NCBI GenBank assembly: GCA_037126765.1
Contig: JBBCBC010000030.1
Coordinates: forward strand, 9,384,786-9,448,785
DNA from: Stenogyne calaminthoides
Lineage: Eukaryota; Streptophyta; Magnoliopsida; Lamiales; Lamiaceae
DNA: 64,000 nt
Reading direction: 5' to 3'
The notes beneath the pieces are model-generated. The model was not told where the DNA came from. It worked only from the letters and a program-made list of their open reading frames with translations, and did no database searches. Positions 1 through 10,655 of this stretch are shown here, one piece after another. Position numbers and translations under genes: made by a program. Numbering within the stretch: the first letter of the stretch is position 1; each line of letters begins with the position of its first letter.

Positions 1-916
1 GCACGGACAATTCCTCAAACATTGACCTTCACATTGATTTTCCTTCACTTTAATTTCCTACATTAATTTTATTGAACAAGATTGAATAAGATGGCATCTT
101 GGCACAATTTCTCTAAATAAAAATAACGAGTTTATTTGGAAAGACGGGTGAAGCAGGGGAAGATAGTAGACACTCATCGCAATAAATGGTTAAGGAAAAC
201 ATTTAAGATAAGTTGATGGATGACCCAAAAACATTATATGAAAGCCTCCTTTTAACAAAAAAACATAGCAAATAATATTATTCTCCAATTATAAGTGAAG
301 TGGGAGCTAGATAAGTTTGCTCAAAAAGGAAAAGAAAAGGTAACTGCTGAAGCTTTTGGTTGGATAAATAGCCTAAGACATGGATGAGAGTAAGCGCCCG
401 AATTGATTATATTGCCACTTAATAAGACATTCATCGGTTTTAAATACAGTCGTGCATATGTATGGTGTGATCCTAATATTTTGGGGCACATTTAATCTCT
501 ATGCAATATGAATTCACGCCATAAATAAAAATGTGCTTCAGCAATATTGACAATTTCATATGGGAGTACTAAGAGTGTATAAATGGGTTTTTTTGCACGG
601 GGTACAACTTAACACAAATTACATTCATTCCTTCCAAAGTGTTAAAACGCAAATGTCCAACTTATACCCGTCTTATCGTGAGACAGTCTCATGCAAGTGT
701 GCCTCTTTTTTTTATTACAGAGGTACATGATCCAGTCTGGTTTCTTAAATAAAAAAAACAAGGTCATAAGTTGTGATAAAAAAAAGGCATATAAAAGCTA
801 ATCATATTTGTCCTCATCATTCATACAACAACATTTGGTATTTACTTTAGTTAAAAATCAGTGAAGCTCTGTATAATAAAAAATCAGCGAAGCTCTGTTG
901 CCTTAAGCACCTCTGT
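1..916. other. AT-rich intergenic DNA, no gene seen
   Basis: I see no open frame with recognisable protein similarity. Near 670-700 there is a TGAGACAGTCTCATG-type inverted repeat, a core that recurs elsewhere in this window (about 10,090, 54,735 and 60,110) and is typical of dispersed plant MITEs. The rest is unassigned. Confidence 0.4.
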
Positions 917-1172
917 GTGGCCCATTGTTTGTAATTTTTCTATTCCTCCAAAACCAATTAAACCTGAAAAACAAAACAAATAATAAAAAAATCAATCATA
1001 TTAGTTTTCATCTGCAAATTTCTATTCAAAATATATAAGAAATAGAACATATTTAATTACAACTTATAACAATGCCCACTTCCTATTGTCCCTTCAAATT
1101 TGTTGGTCAAAAAATATACGGAAGAAGCAAAGTTTGTAGAATAAGAGTTTGCAAGAATTTCATACAAATTTC
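917..1172. repeat. Direct duplication, copy A (about 256 bp)
   Basis: This segment is nearly identical to 2035-2289. Both start GCCCATTGTTTGTAATTTT and end AGAATTTCATACAAATTT, with scattered substitutions between. The copies flank decayed exon-like sequence, so a local segmental duplication is the simplest explanation. Confidence 0.85.
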
Positions 1173-1425
1173 ACACCTGAACTAGAGCCGATAGTAGGCT
1201 CTGTTCCAGTAACAGGAGCTTCCCGCACCACCAGTTTGTTGGTCCAGTCAAACAAGGCCTTAGAATCCACAACTCAGAGTTCCACGCTGCGGATCATAGC
1301 TATCAGCTCATCAAGTTTTTTCAAAAGAGCCTTAGCTTCAGCTCCCTTCTCCGAGTGTTTGAATGCTACATTTTGCTAGTTTAGCAGCAAGTTCAGCAGC
1401 CTTAAGCGCGCTGTAGAAAATTTTC
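1171..1425 (-). pseudogene. Decayed exon of an unrecognised plant gene
   Basis: Read on the minus strand, this stretch has coding-like composition: an Ala/Leu/Lys-rich part (AALKAAELAAKLAK-like), then a LLKKLDELIAMIRSVE-like part, then DSKALFDWTNKLVVREAP. The frame is broken by an indel near 1370 and by an in-frame stop just after RSVEL. I do not recognise the family. It sits between the two copies of a 256-bp duplication and beside a second exon-like piece at 1810-2030, consistent with the wreck of one minus-strand gene. Function unknown. Confidence 0.4.
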
Positions 1426-1809
1426 ACTAGTATTGGTGAGTAGGATGATCATTCATGTCGTGTTATAATTTTACAAGTAAAAGTAAAGTATGAGACTTGG
1501 ATACAAGCATACATTATCATTTGTTCATAACACATTAAAGGATTACTAAATTATTTTCATATTTCGGCTCGACTAAATTAGATAAGCAAGTTTTGAGGCC
1601 TCGATTTAAGAACTTGATTTAATGGCGAATTCTAATTCAAGCTCAATACCTCCGTCGAAATTTGATACCATCAACATTATAATAGCTTCAATTAGTATTT
1701 TTTTTTCATAAATTAACTAGAGGCAAATTAAATCCCCATACTACAACATATAAAAGGAAATTAAAAATCATGAAGGCTCAAACATGCAGATCAATGGACA
1801 ATGACGAAA

Positions 1810-2030
1810 TTAAGGAGATACCTTTTGGCGCTGTTTCTCATGACCACTCTGAATTTTGTTAAAGCCAAGATGATCCCGAGTCTTGCAGGATGCGCTGGTA
1901 GTAGTCTTTCCTCTAGATCGTGCAAATACTTCGGGGTGGTTAATGACATGAGTGTCTAATAATGATTTAAATGCCCTACACATAGTAGCAATCTCATCCC
2001 CAACGAATCCTTGAACTCCCAAAAGCATTC
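1810..2030 (-). pseudogene. Second decayed exon of the same unrecognised gene
   Basis: A minus-strand frame reads MSLTTPKYLHDLEERLLP followed by AHPARLGIILALTKFRVVMR. It ends in AGCGCCAAAAG before GTATCT, a plausible splice donor. The same frame has a TAG further upstream, so the exon is not intact. A 72-residue open frame in another phase is probably a shadow. The next exon in the minus direction would be the 1171-1425 piece. I do not recognise the family. Confidence 0.35.
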
Positions 2031-2034
2031 AGCC

Positions 2035-2289
2035 GCCCATTGTTTGTAATTTTCCTATTCCTCCCACACCAATTAAACCTGTAAAACAAAACAGATAATT
2101 AAAAAAAATCAATCATACTAGTTTTCATCTGCAAATTTCTTTTCAAAATATATAAGAAATAGAACCTATTTAATTACAACTTATAGCAATGCCCACTTCC
2201 TATTGTCCCTTCAAATTTGTTGGTGAAAAAATATACGGGAGATGCAAAGTTTGTAGAATAAGAGTTTGCAAGAATTTCATACAAATTTT
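2035..2289. repeat. Direct duplication, copy B (about 255 bp)
   Basis: This is the partner of 917-1172, in the same orientation, with only scattered differences (for example TTTTCCTATTCCTCC here against TTTTTCTATTCCTCC). Sequence after 2290 differs from that after 1172, so the duplication ends there. Confidence 0.85.
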
Positions 2290-3400
2290 AGCAGAGAAGG
2301 GTGAGTGCAATGTGTAATGGAGTTTTTACGCAGGATTCGTCTAAGAAGATTGAGAGTTGTTGTGTTGGTCCGAATATCAAAGTGGCATCAGACTTCTATC
2401 TAATCCCTATACGTGCCAATGTACGGGATTAATTATCTGAGTTCCGATATTTGCACTTAAGTTGTTGCGTTTTATATTTGGGCTAGTTCGGGTATTATCT
2501 TTTGGGCTTGTGGTCCTAATTTATTAGCACCCCGTTTTTAATAAATACAACACCAAAAAAATAAAAATTTCAATTATTAAAGAGACTGTAGAACTCTTTC
2601 TTACAGTACATCTGAATCATCAAATTTAATGAAGATGATTAGCAAACTTAATAGAAAGTAAATCTGACCAGACCAGTGTTAAATAAACACCCATTTGAAT
2701 CATCGAATTTAGAAAACATCTAATAATCATTGAGAGAAAACCAACTTAAGTTTCTCAACTAAATCTGACCAAGGTTAGTTGTTAAATGCACACCTATAGT
2801 TTTCTGACCAAGTTTAGTTGTTTAAAGAAATTTGAAATAAATCAATGATGATTAAGTGTAAATGGACACAATATGAAGCTAACTTAATAACTGCTGAGAT
2901 AATAGAAAAAAGGTAATTAATATATATTGTCTTTCATACTATACTAAAGACAAGAAAGGAATGCAAATATGTTGTAGAAGGAACTACAAAAAAACAGAGT
3001 TGGACCTATTTAAAAAGTTATTAGACTTAGACTTATTGCATTTACTGTATTTTAACACTAAAATCACATAAATTAATCAGAACAATGAAAGCAAATAACC
3101 TTAAAAAAATGCAAATTAACCAGAAGCATGAATAAACAAAATCATCCCACCAGTTTCAAATAGACATCCATAGTTTTCTACTTATTATTTGGCAAAAGAC
3201 AGATTGTATTTTACAAAATTGACAGCTTGTATTTAAGCAGCTTCCAAAATTGCACTATAGATAACACACCCATTTATTTAAACTTGAACAAATAATACCC
3301 CCATTCATAATTTCATACCTCTGCAACGGTTTCGCATTTGTAAAAAGAAAATCTGACCAGCATTTAGAAAAATCAGATTTACCTGTGACTTTCTGTGGTG
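2290..3400. other. AT-rich intergenic DNA
   Basis: No coding frame is supported. Around 2640-2880 short phrases such as AAATCTGACCA and TAGTTTTCTGACCA recur, suggesting an old, diffuse local repeat. Nothing else can be named. Confidence 0.35.
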
Positions 3401-3404
3401 CGGC

Positions 3405-3535
3405 AGCGACGGTACGACAGCTGGCGTTGCAGCGGTGGCCCGGGCCCCTGGGCAGTACGGACTTTCGGTGGCCGGCCGCCGGCGTGGCGTGGTCGTGGTG
3501 GTGGAGGCGGCGGGCGGCTTGGAGATGGCTGGAAT
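3405..3535. other. Isolated GC-rich island
   Basis: About 130 bp of very GC-rich sequence (GGCCCGGGCCC, GGCCGGCCGCCGGCG) lies in AT-rich DNA. No convincing protein reads through it. It may be the GC-rich 5' leader of a decayed retroelement or transposon, comparable with the GC-rich core of the hAT-type element at 32.9-34.0 kb. That is inference. Confidence 0.4.
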
Positions 3536-3735
3536 TTGGGATGAAATGAGAAAAAAAATTTAAAAAGATTATTGATATTTAGTATTTAATATATTATATA
3601 TATATAATAACAGAAATTGGTAATATAAATATATTTTTAACCTGCGATCGTACGCGGGGTTACGTGCTAGTTATATAGTAGTTCAAATGACTTTTAATTT
3701 GGCAACTGCGATTTTATTTTGGTGCGTACTCTTTA

Positions 3736-4051
3736 CGTTATGTTTGTTTCGGGATTTTGGTGCGCGGGGAAAGTCACGATTTTAAAATTTTATGGATTTA
3801 AAAATTCAGATTAATAGTAAAAATATGTATTTGTTTTGGGATTTTGGTAGAATGAAATTTTTACTTTATGTCAAATCAATATATAATAGTGATTGATTTT
3901 ATATTATTATATTATATTGAATGAGAGAAAAGTACAAGTGAATGTAAAAAAAGTGATGATGTGACTTTGAATATAAAAATTCTCAACTAGTATTTGACTT
4001 GAATTGCAAAGTCCTAATTCATCCGAATGAGTCCCAAAAAAAACATACCCT
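3736..4051. mobile_element. Harbinger/Tourist-type MITE, diverged copy
   Basis: The left end (TATGTTTGTTTCGGGATTTT) and the right end (GAGTCCCAAAAAAAACATA) are inverted repeats of each other. Both ends abut TTA, the target duplication usual for PIF/Harbinger elements. The right end matches the left terminus of the clearer copy at 5641-6004, including AGTCCTAATTCATC against GATGAACTTAGGACT. Exact ends are uncertain by a few bases. Confidence 0.6.
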
Positions 4052-4200
4052 TTAAGGAATGAATTACACATATAGCCAATACATTAAAAGCTTATAAATA
4101 AGGTCATTCTTTTATAGATTTTGAGCAAACAAAAAGAAGACGGGAAGAGTACTACATTTCTTACATCGTTTAGAAGAAGACTAAGTCTCATGTGTAATTG

Positions 4201-4225
4201 GTGCACGGATTTAAGATCCGTGCAC
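4201..4225. repeat. Perfect short hairpin
   Basis: GTGCACGGAT and ATCCGTGCAC are exact 10-bp inverted repeats around a five-base loop (TTAAG). GTGCAC also marks the ends of small MITE-like repeats in this window, so this is more likely a collapsed transposon terminus than a regulatory hairpin. Confidence 0.6.
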
Positions 4226-4659
4226 TCATTCTAACCCTACTCATGTATTTATAGAACATGTCTAATATATTCAATGGGTCAAATATTTTCTTAAATGAGT
4301 CATTCAGTAGTATAAGTGCACGATGTACTTGGGTACACAAGAGACCCACTCTTAAAAAATGTTATTGAAATATCGAAATAAATTGTCTATGACGAATTTA
4401 GATAACAAAATATAACATCCCAGAAAAGGAATAATATGATATCATACGATCATGCATACTTATGCAAGAATATATGCATACGTATTTCTAGTTTAGTGAC
4501 GCTACTTATTCATTTATGTTAAACAAATTAAAACTCCATTAATTAGTCTCGTAAAATAATCAAAATAAATACGTAATTATTGTTTTCGGAAACTTTGATG
4601 TGGAACTGCAACTCGAGGTGGGGTGGTTTTATTATTAGTGAAAAGGGAAAAAGAAATGA

Positions 4660-4790
4660 CGTAAGTCTAAATCACTAGGCTACAACACATATTTAATAAA
4701 GATATCCTTCTATATATATATATACACATGCACCCGCCCAACCCACCACCCACAACCCTAACCCGCCCGCCCGACCCGCCAAGTCCGCGT
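4660..4790 (-). repeat. Dispersed repeat with G-quadruplex-forming C/G tract
   Basis: Read on the minus strand, this segment matches about 100 bp of plus-strand sequence at 37,880-37,985, including AGAAGGATATCTTTAT and TGTTGTAGCCTAGTG. In both places a G-rich tract precedes it. Here five CCC runs at 4756-4777 have 1-3 base spacers, so the minus strand meets the usual G-quadruplex pattern. The shared A-box-like TAGCCTAGTG suggests SINE ancestry, but no B box is visible in this copy. Confidence 0.5.
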
Positions 4791-5480
4791 CTGACCCGTG
4801 ATTTTTGAGTAAATTACTTTAGTTATGATATATTACACATATCAATATGGTACAATATTTTATAAGAGTCAAACTCTAAATTGAAAGGGGTATCTTTTAG
4901 TCTTAGAGGAATAGTGGTTTAAAAATTTAACTTAACTTTCATAAATTTCAAAATTCATTTAATAATTTGACTCTACATCATCATTGTCATCATCATCTAA
5001 TAGTTGGAATGGAAAAAAAGAAAGATGGAGCCTTATAATATGTATCAATTGCATCATACAATTTCAATATATTTTTAATTATATTTATTAATTTTATTGA
5101 ACAATATTATTTGTATACTTTGTATGGCGCAACTAGTTTACAAGAGTTTAACTAAAATAATTTTGATTCAACTTGATATTCGTATTAGAATATTAAGATT
5201 CGAATTCAAATAAATATTCGAATTCATATACAAACTTCACTGTATTTGATTCGATATTCACAAATATACGTTAATTGTTTTCATTTAATAAATAATGAGT
5301 AATGTAGTATATTATTTAATATACCACTATTTCTTAATTAAATCAAATAATACACCAGTTTAGAAAATGTAAGATTCTTTAACGAGTTAGTCTCCGGTAA
5401 AACTTATTCATAGTATGAAATTTATATCACTGCATTTACAATTATTTTTTTATCAGTAAAATAAATTCATTAAATGAATA
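4791..5480. other. AT-rich intergenic DNA with decayed repeats
   Basis: No gene is supported. Around 5160-5280 motifs such as ATTCGAATTCA recur, as in decayed hAT-type elements. Around 5390-5430 the phrase AAAACTTATTCATAGTATGA belongs to the MITE family seen complete near 44.6 and 61.2 kb. Confidence 0.35.
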
Positions 5481-5484
5481 TCTA

Positions 5485-6500
5485 GGTAAAAAAGAGTACC
5501 CTATTCTGTACATTGGTTCAAAACTGTGCAAGTACTATTAGCAATCTAGTATTTTCCTAGGATGTTCTAATCAATCAGTAAATGTATAATTACAAAAAGA
5601 AGGATATTTCACTGAGCACCAGCTCCAGAATCTGCCCTTAGGCTATGTTTGTTTTGGGATTCACACAGATGAACTTAGGACTTTGCGCTCCCCGTCTCAT
5701 ACGAGTTTGGGTTTTAGAATCTAGTTTTCAAATCTCTTATTCAATCTACACCTACAAATATCTATAAAACATATTACTACTCTTCCCAATACATCACACT
5801 TTATACATTATATTACTCTTCTCAATATAATATAATATTACAACATCAATCACTATTAAACATTAATTTGACATAAAGTTAAATTTCACCCTATTCAAAT
5901 ACCAAAACAAACACATATATTTACTATTCATCAAGGATTCTAAATTTCTAGATTCTAAAACCTTGACTTGTTCCGCACACTTAAATCCCAAAACAAATGC
6001 AGCCTTAATTTCTTCAATCGCCTTTACCACTTCGAAACTTTTGCCTTCGAAAATCCGTTTATTTCTTCCTTTCCAAATCATCTACACAACACAAATCCAA
6101 AGACTAGTAGAAAATGTAGTACCTTTCTTGCCAAGGAGTAGTCCGAAGTGAGAGAGAAAGTGCCTTGATATATAGTTATGGCCAACCAAAGATAAGCTCA
6201 ACCAATTATAGCATGCATACCAAATGGCGGACAACACATTACACTCAATGAAAAGATGACTAGCTGTCTCCGGCGAATTGGAAAAAGGACATTTAACTAC
6301 ATAGTTTTGAGGTAGAATGTTCCGATTTGCGAGGTTGGATTTAATAGGTAATCGATCTTGCAGTACACAACATGTCATAACCGATGTTTTGATGGGAGAA
6401 ATCTTGCTCCAAATTCTATCCAGTAAGAGAGTGGACAGCGCTGTCTGGCCATTCGAAGGTACATAGGAAGTCGTATGCTCTATTCGTCTTGAATTGATCA
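5485..6500 (-). pseudogene. LINE reverse-transcriptase C-terminal remnant, split by a MITE
   Basis: The minus-strand frame from 6501 reads a zf-RVT-type region: WSKISPIKTSV, an LPIKSNLANRNI motif, then CPFSNSPETASHLFIEC. That is the Cys/His zinc-binding pattern seen near the C-terminus of plant LINE ORF2. It continues to SLWICVV, then a TAG where the family normally has Trp, then MIWKGRNKRIFEGKSF in the same frame. The frame is next interrupted by a Harbinger MITE at 5641-6004 and appears to resume below 5640 (FWSW...CNYTFTD). No reverse-transcriptase catalytic core remains, so this is a 5'-truncated, dead copy. A similar remnant lies at 42.5-43.4 kb. Confidence 0.75.
5641..6004. mobile_element. 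Harbinger/Tourist-type MITE inserted in the LINE remnant
   Basis: The terminal inverted repeats are GGCTATGTTTGTTTTGGGAT at the left and, read in reverse complement, GGCTGCATTTGTTTTGGGAT at the right. TTA flanks both sides (5638-5640 and 6005-6007), the duplication typical of PIF/Harbinger MITEs. There is no coding capacity. The insertion cuts the LINE frame just after the residues EEIK. Confidence 0.85.
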
Positions 6501-6501
6501 T

Positions 6502-6660
6502 CTGTCAATACAATTATGAACTGATACTATTACATTTATAAACTGAGACCATAATATTAAATATTATAGATATTAGTTTATAAGAGTAGTGCTATCAATT
6601 TATATGTGTAATGGTATGAGTTTCATACCATGAATAAATTTCACAGGAGGGTTTGTGCTT
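6502..6660. mobile_element. Short MITE copy (family with TTCATAGTATGA ends)
   Basis: The two halves are inverted: TATTACATTTATAAACTGA at the left and the TCATACCATGAATAAATTTC side at the right. The family recurs at 39,756-39,940, 44,560-45,400, 54,190-54,640 and 61,140-61,340. No transposase is visible. I cannot assign the superfamily. Confidence 0.5.
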
Positions 6661-6837
6661 TTTAACATATAGTAGAAAAAAAATAGCGAATGGAGTCCGT
6701 ATGAACAATCTCATACATAAAACATAGCTCTACTTTTATAATTAAATATTATTTTATTTTAAAATATAACTCGGGTAGAGTTGTAAATTCACATATCATA
6801 TAACATATGTGATAGAAAACGGCAAAATGCATTTTTA

Positions 6838-6975
6838 GGTCCCTAAATTATTACTTTTTTTTCCGAAAGATCTCTAAATTATTTTTTTATTTTAAGAAGC
6901 CCCTGAACTATTAGCTTTTGTTTCAAAATGTCCTGAAACTATTTTTTTATTTAATGAAGTCCCTAAACTATTATA
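6838..6975. repeat. Degenerate tandem repeat, unit about 63 bp
   Basis: The phrases GTCCCTAAATTATTA, GCCCCTGAACTATTAG and GTCCCTAAACTATTA recur with about 63-bp spacing, each followed by a T-rich stretch and a TCTCTAAATTATT or TCCTGAAACTATT echo. Slightly over two copies are present. It lies immediately upstream of the Harbinger remnant and may belong to its end. Confidence 0.55.
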
Positions 6976-7083
6976 TTTTTATAGGATAATATTTTAGATT
7001 TTTTGTATCTGATATTATCTATAAAAAAAATATATCAAAATTCGTAATTTTTTTTCCTCTATAAATAGACAACAATATTGATA

Positions 7084-7541
7084 TGTTTTGAATCACAATT
7101 CATATTCTCTCATTTCTCTTATCATTCTATTAATATTCCAAATTCCTATCATTTTTATCATGGATCCTATGTATCCAAACTATTTTTCTAACACTCCAAA
7201 TAATCCAAACACCCAAAATTATCCAAATTTTGAGCCTTTTCTAAACACAGAAGATTATCGAAGCTCTCAAAATTGTGAAAATTCTCAATTTTCTCCAAAC
7301 CTAAACCAAGATCCTATCTCTGAAGTTTGTTCCAAAATACCAAACTTATCATGATCCAACAGAATTTTTTTTGGATGATCCCATGAATGATGATCAAGGT
7401 TTTGAATGCTCAACTGGACGCATTGCAAGTCTATCCACTTATATGATTAATAGGGAACAACTTCGCAATAGAGAAGCTCATAATGCTCTTAAAAATGATT
7501 TGATTGAGCATATATGGCAAAAATTCGGTACCGATAATTAA
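7084..7541 (+). pseudogene. Internally deleted PIF/Harbinger coding remnant
   Basis: The frame from 7088 contains MDPMYPNYFSNTPNNPN, an Asn/Pro-rich start like that of Harbinger-associated ORF1 (Myb/trihelix-like) proteins. After a frame change near 7347 another frame ends in NREQLRNREAHNALKNDLIE, then HIWQKFG and a stop at 7541. This resembles the C-terminal tail of plant Harbinger DDE nucleases (AHNxLxxDLIEHIW). The middle of both proteins is missing, so the start of one gene is joined to the end of another, as in deleted non-autonomous derivatives. Not functional as seen. I could not find clear terminal repeats. Confidence 0.55.
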
Positions 7542-9083
7542 ATGTGTAATTTTATTTTCTGAATTGTTGTATTTTACGCATCTATATGTAACTTGATATA
7601 TTTATTTACAGTTTTGTATTCTAATTATTGTAATTTAAACTTAATTATTAAAATCATAATTTATTTTAAGTGCATAGTAATTTTTTTTAATTAAAATAAG
7701 AAATTTTAAAAATTAAATAATTTAATATATCACCTTATTAATATAATAAAATTTTATTATAAATAAATATAATTATTAAATAATAGAAAAGAAAAATTAT
7801 TTTAGATTGGGTTGGGTTGTTGATAAAATATGAAAAAGAAAAAATTGAATTGAGCTGTAAATTGTACATGTGGATGATATATAAATTAATTATCTATTAA
7901 TGGATTGGGTTACCAATAAACATAATCTAAAATTAATTTAGAGCCTTTTGAGAGCATGAACTCATAGGGTGATGGAATGTGAAGGCAGGACCACAGCTTT
8001 AGAGATTTAAACACCGGTCCTTTTCAATCTTTTCTCTCATCATTATCGCCCAATCATAACTCCCTACCTCACCTTTTTCATAACATCAATATATCCTTAC
8101 AGTGTTGATACATAGCTGCCACCAATCTAGAACTCCAACCACATATACCACTCCATTTTTCAGATTTCCCCAGATATTAACATTTATGTTATTTTTTCCT
8201 TTTCAATATAAGTCATTTGTAAAGTAAACGTGAAAAAGTTATTAGTGCGATTACCTCTTGAAATGAGTCAATTAATATAAAATTTTGCTCTCACTTGAAG
8301 TGAATCATTTATTAATAAACGATGAGTTTTGATCCTTTAAATTAATCAGTTCTTGAGTTGGATCTTGAGTTATAAAAAAAATGGAGTAAACATAAAAAAG
8401 TTTCATATGGAGGAATCCGTAAAATTAGATTATATAACTGAATGATATTTTCGATAATTTGAAATGATATGTCCATGGATGAATATCAACAGTGACGGAC
8501 CTCTACCTTGTCGTCAAAAAATTTGTACCCTGTTTTAATTTGAATTTCTTATATATATATACACTTATAATTAAGATACATCTCAGATGGAGATAGCCTC
8601 ATAAGAAGACGTAAGATAAATCAGTGTAGATTAACGCCTAATATTTTGGAAGGATGAAATTATTTGTGTTATAGATTATACCATATATATCATGTATAAA
8701 ACCATCTCATACGAATGTCAATCTCTAAACAAACAAAAGATATGTAATATATCATGTTCAATGTACACCACTATTATTATAATCTTGTAAAAATCAACAC
8801 TCTATAAATAAAATGTTGATTTTTAGGTGAAAAAGGGGTAACAAAATAGAGAAAAGAATATGTATAATTCACATTTTCAATATACATATAAATGTATTCG
8901 ACTCTCTAATATAAAGATGTTTAGTCAAATAATTTTTTAAAATATATAAAAATTCTAAAGTGCGTTTAATACACTTATGTTATAAATTGGGCCCCTAAAA
9001 AATTTCTCGGGTCCAAATCATTGAATATCAACTTATATGACCACTATTCATGTGGCTATGCTACATAAGCAAATAGTCCATCA
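7542..9083. other. AT-rich intergenic DNA
   Basis: I see no supported coding frame, tRNA or well-bounded element. It serves as the left flank of the Mutator-type element that follows. Confidence 0.35.
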
Positions 9084-9092
9084 TTATTTAAT

Positions 9093-9938
9093 GGGTTAAT
9101 TCTAAATAAATACACGACATTTTGGCCAAATATCAATTTAATCACGACCTTCAAGATTTTTGTATTAAATCCCAACCTTTGATATTGTTGTAAATTGATA
9201 TACGTTTTTTTTTCTCTGGGCGCGAAGAGGTGACGTGGCTCACCGAAGCATGTGTATAGTTGTCACTTAGAATGATACATATTAAATAATATTTTATAAA
9301 TTATTCCACATAATATTACACATTTCCAAAATTAATTAAAACAAAAATAATAATTAAAAGAAGTTAAAATCTAAAAAAAACAATTAAAATATAAATAAAA
9401 AATAAAATTTATATCCATTTCATAAAATTGATCAAATCTCAATAAATAATTCACAAATTTCATTTAAGGAGGTCGACTGCAATAAGAACAACAAGTGAGG
9501 GGTTGAGGGAGTGACAATAGACAATGGGTCGATTGAATGGGGGAATAGAAACTAAGGGATTACATTTAATTTTGGAACATGAGAATATTTTTAATTTTGA
9601 AACATTGACGACGGGAATTAGTTTTTAAGGTTTGAAATTTAGATTTAAATAATTTATTTTATTTTTTTAGATTTTATTTATTTTATTTTTTATTTTGTTT
9701 TTAATTCACTTTTTAAATATTTTTTATATTTATGATTTAGACATTTCATCTTACGTGTAGTCTGACATAACAAAAATAATACTTTCGGCGAATCACATCG
9801 CCTCTTCACAGTAGTTGAAAAAAAAACATGTATTAATTTGCAACAATATCAAAGGTTGGGCTTTTATATAATAATTTTGAAGGTCGTGATTAAATTGATA
9901 TTTGGTCTAAAGGTCGTGTATTTATTTAAAATTAACCC
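9093..9938. mobile_element. Non-autonomous Mutator-type element, 846 bp, 9-bp target duplication
   Basis: The ends are long imperfect inverted repeats of roughly 120 bp starting GGGTTAATTCTAAATAAATA. Internal matches include TCACGACCTTCAAGATTTTT against AAAATTTTGAAGGTCGTGAT. The exact 9-bp repeat TTATTTAAT flanks it (9084-9092 and 9939-9947), which together with long TIRs indicates a MULE. No transposase is encoded. A second copy spans 46.4-50.7 kb and is split by an LTR retrotransposon. Confidence 0.9.
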
Positions 9939-9984
9939 TTATTTAATTAATTGCTTATGTGATATAATCACATCATTTAAGTAA

Positions 9985-10115
9985 AAAATTGTGTGAGATC
10001 ATCTCGTTCACAAATTAGTATAAATTAACACCTACTCTTTATAAAGTGATAAAAATGTCATTTTTAAATTATGTACTGTTTCACCGTGAGACGGTTTCAC
10101 AAAAGGCCTACTTTA
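9985..10115. mobile_element. Small TIR repeat with GTGAGACGGTTTCAC ends
   Basis: Left GTGTGAGATCATCTCGTTCAC and right TTTCACCGTGAGACGGTTTC are imperfect inverted repeats about 100 bp apart. The TGAGACGGTYTCA core is a common dispersed element in many eudicot genomes. Boundaries are approximate. Confidence 0.5.
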
Positions 10116-10218
10116 TCGTTTATTCAATTTTATCAGTATTGATATATTATATTCTGTGATTGTTAATCAAATTTAATCTTTTGATGGTTCATAAAATATT
10201 TGATAATATTTCAAATTA

Positions 10219-10423
10219 GAGTAAAACTCTTGTGAACCCGAATTCACGGTGAACTTTATTACCGCTATGTTTATGCACAATTACTGTTTATTTTTTAAAC
10301 AATGATATTAAATAAATATGACAATGATAATATCTATGCATAACAATGATAATGCATATACATTATATTGATATTTGAAGAAATATAATTCACCGTAAAC
10401 TTGGGTTCACACAAGTTTTTGTC
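10219..10423. mobile_element. Small Mutator-type MITE, 205 bp
   Basis: Left end GAGTAAAACTCTTGTGAACC and right end (reverse complement) GACAAAAACTTGTGTGAACC are inverted repeats that continue into TTCACGGTGAA. Flanks TTCAAATTA (10,210-10,218) and TTGAAATTA (10,424-10,432) form a 9-bp duplication with one mismatch. The GACAAAAACTTGTRTG end resembles that of the larger element at 37,800-39,755. Confidence 0.75.
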
Positions 10424-10489
10424 TTGAAATTAAGAATTTATTTTAGTAATTTGGATCCAAACTTTTGTAAATTTAGGGTAGGTTATTAT

Positions 10490-10655
10490 AAGGGTTCGGG
10501 TTGCATTTTGTTAAGAAATTCAATATGAGTCAGGGTTGCATTTTGTTAAGAAAATATCGTACATGTTGCAATTTATTAAGAAAAATAGTACAAGTTGTAA
10601 TTTGTAAAAAAGACAATAGTACAAATTGCAATTTGTTATTAATCTTTATTATAAT
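10490..10655. repeat. TTGCAATTTGTTA short-period repeat
   Basis: Variants of GTTGCATTTTGTTAAGAAA and ATAGTACAAGTTGTAATTTG recur at roughly 30-50 bp intervals. The same phrases form the arms of the Mutator-type element at 35,577-35,939, so this is probably one arm of a related copy. A short open frame across it is not a gene. Confidence 0.55.

Noticed and set aside
4751..4783. Interstitial telomere repeat
   Set aside because: Only one CCCTAA-like unit is present (CCCTAACCC); plant telomeres are CCCTAAA arrays.
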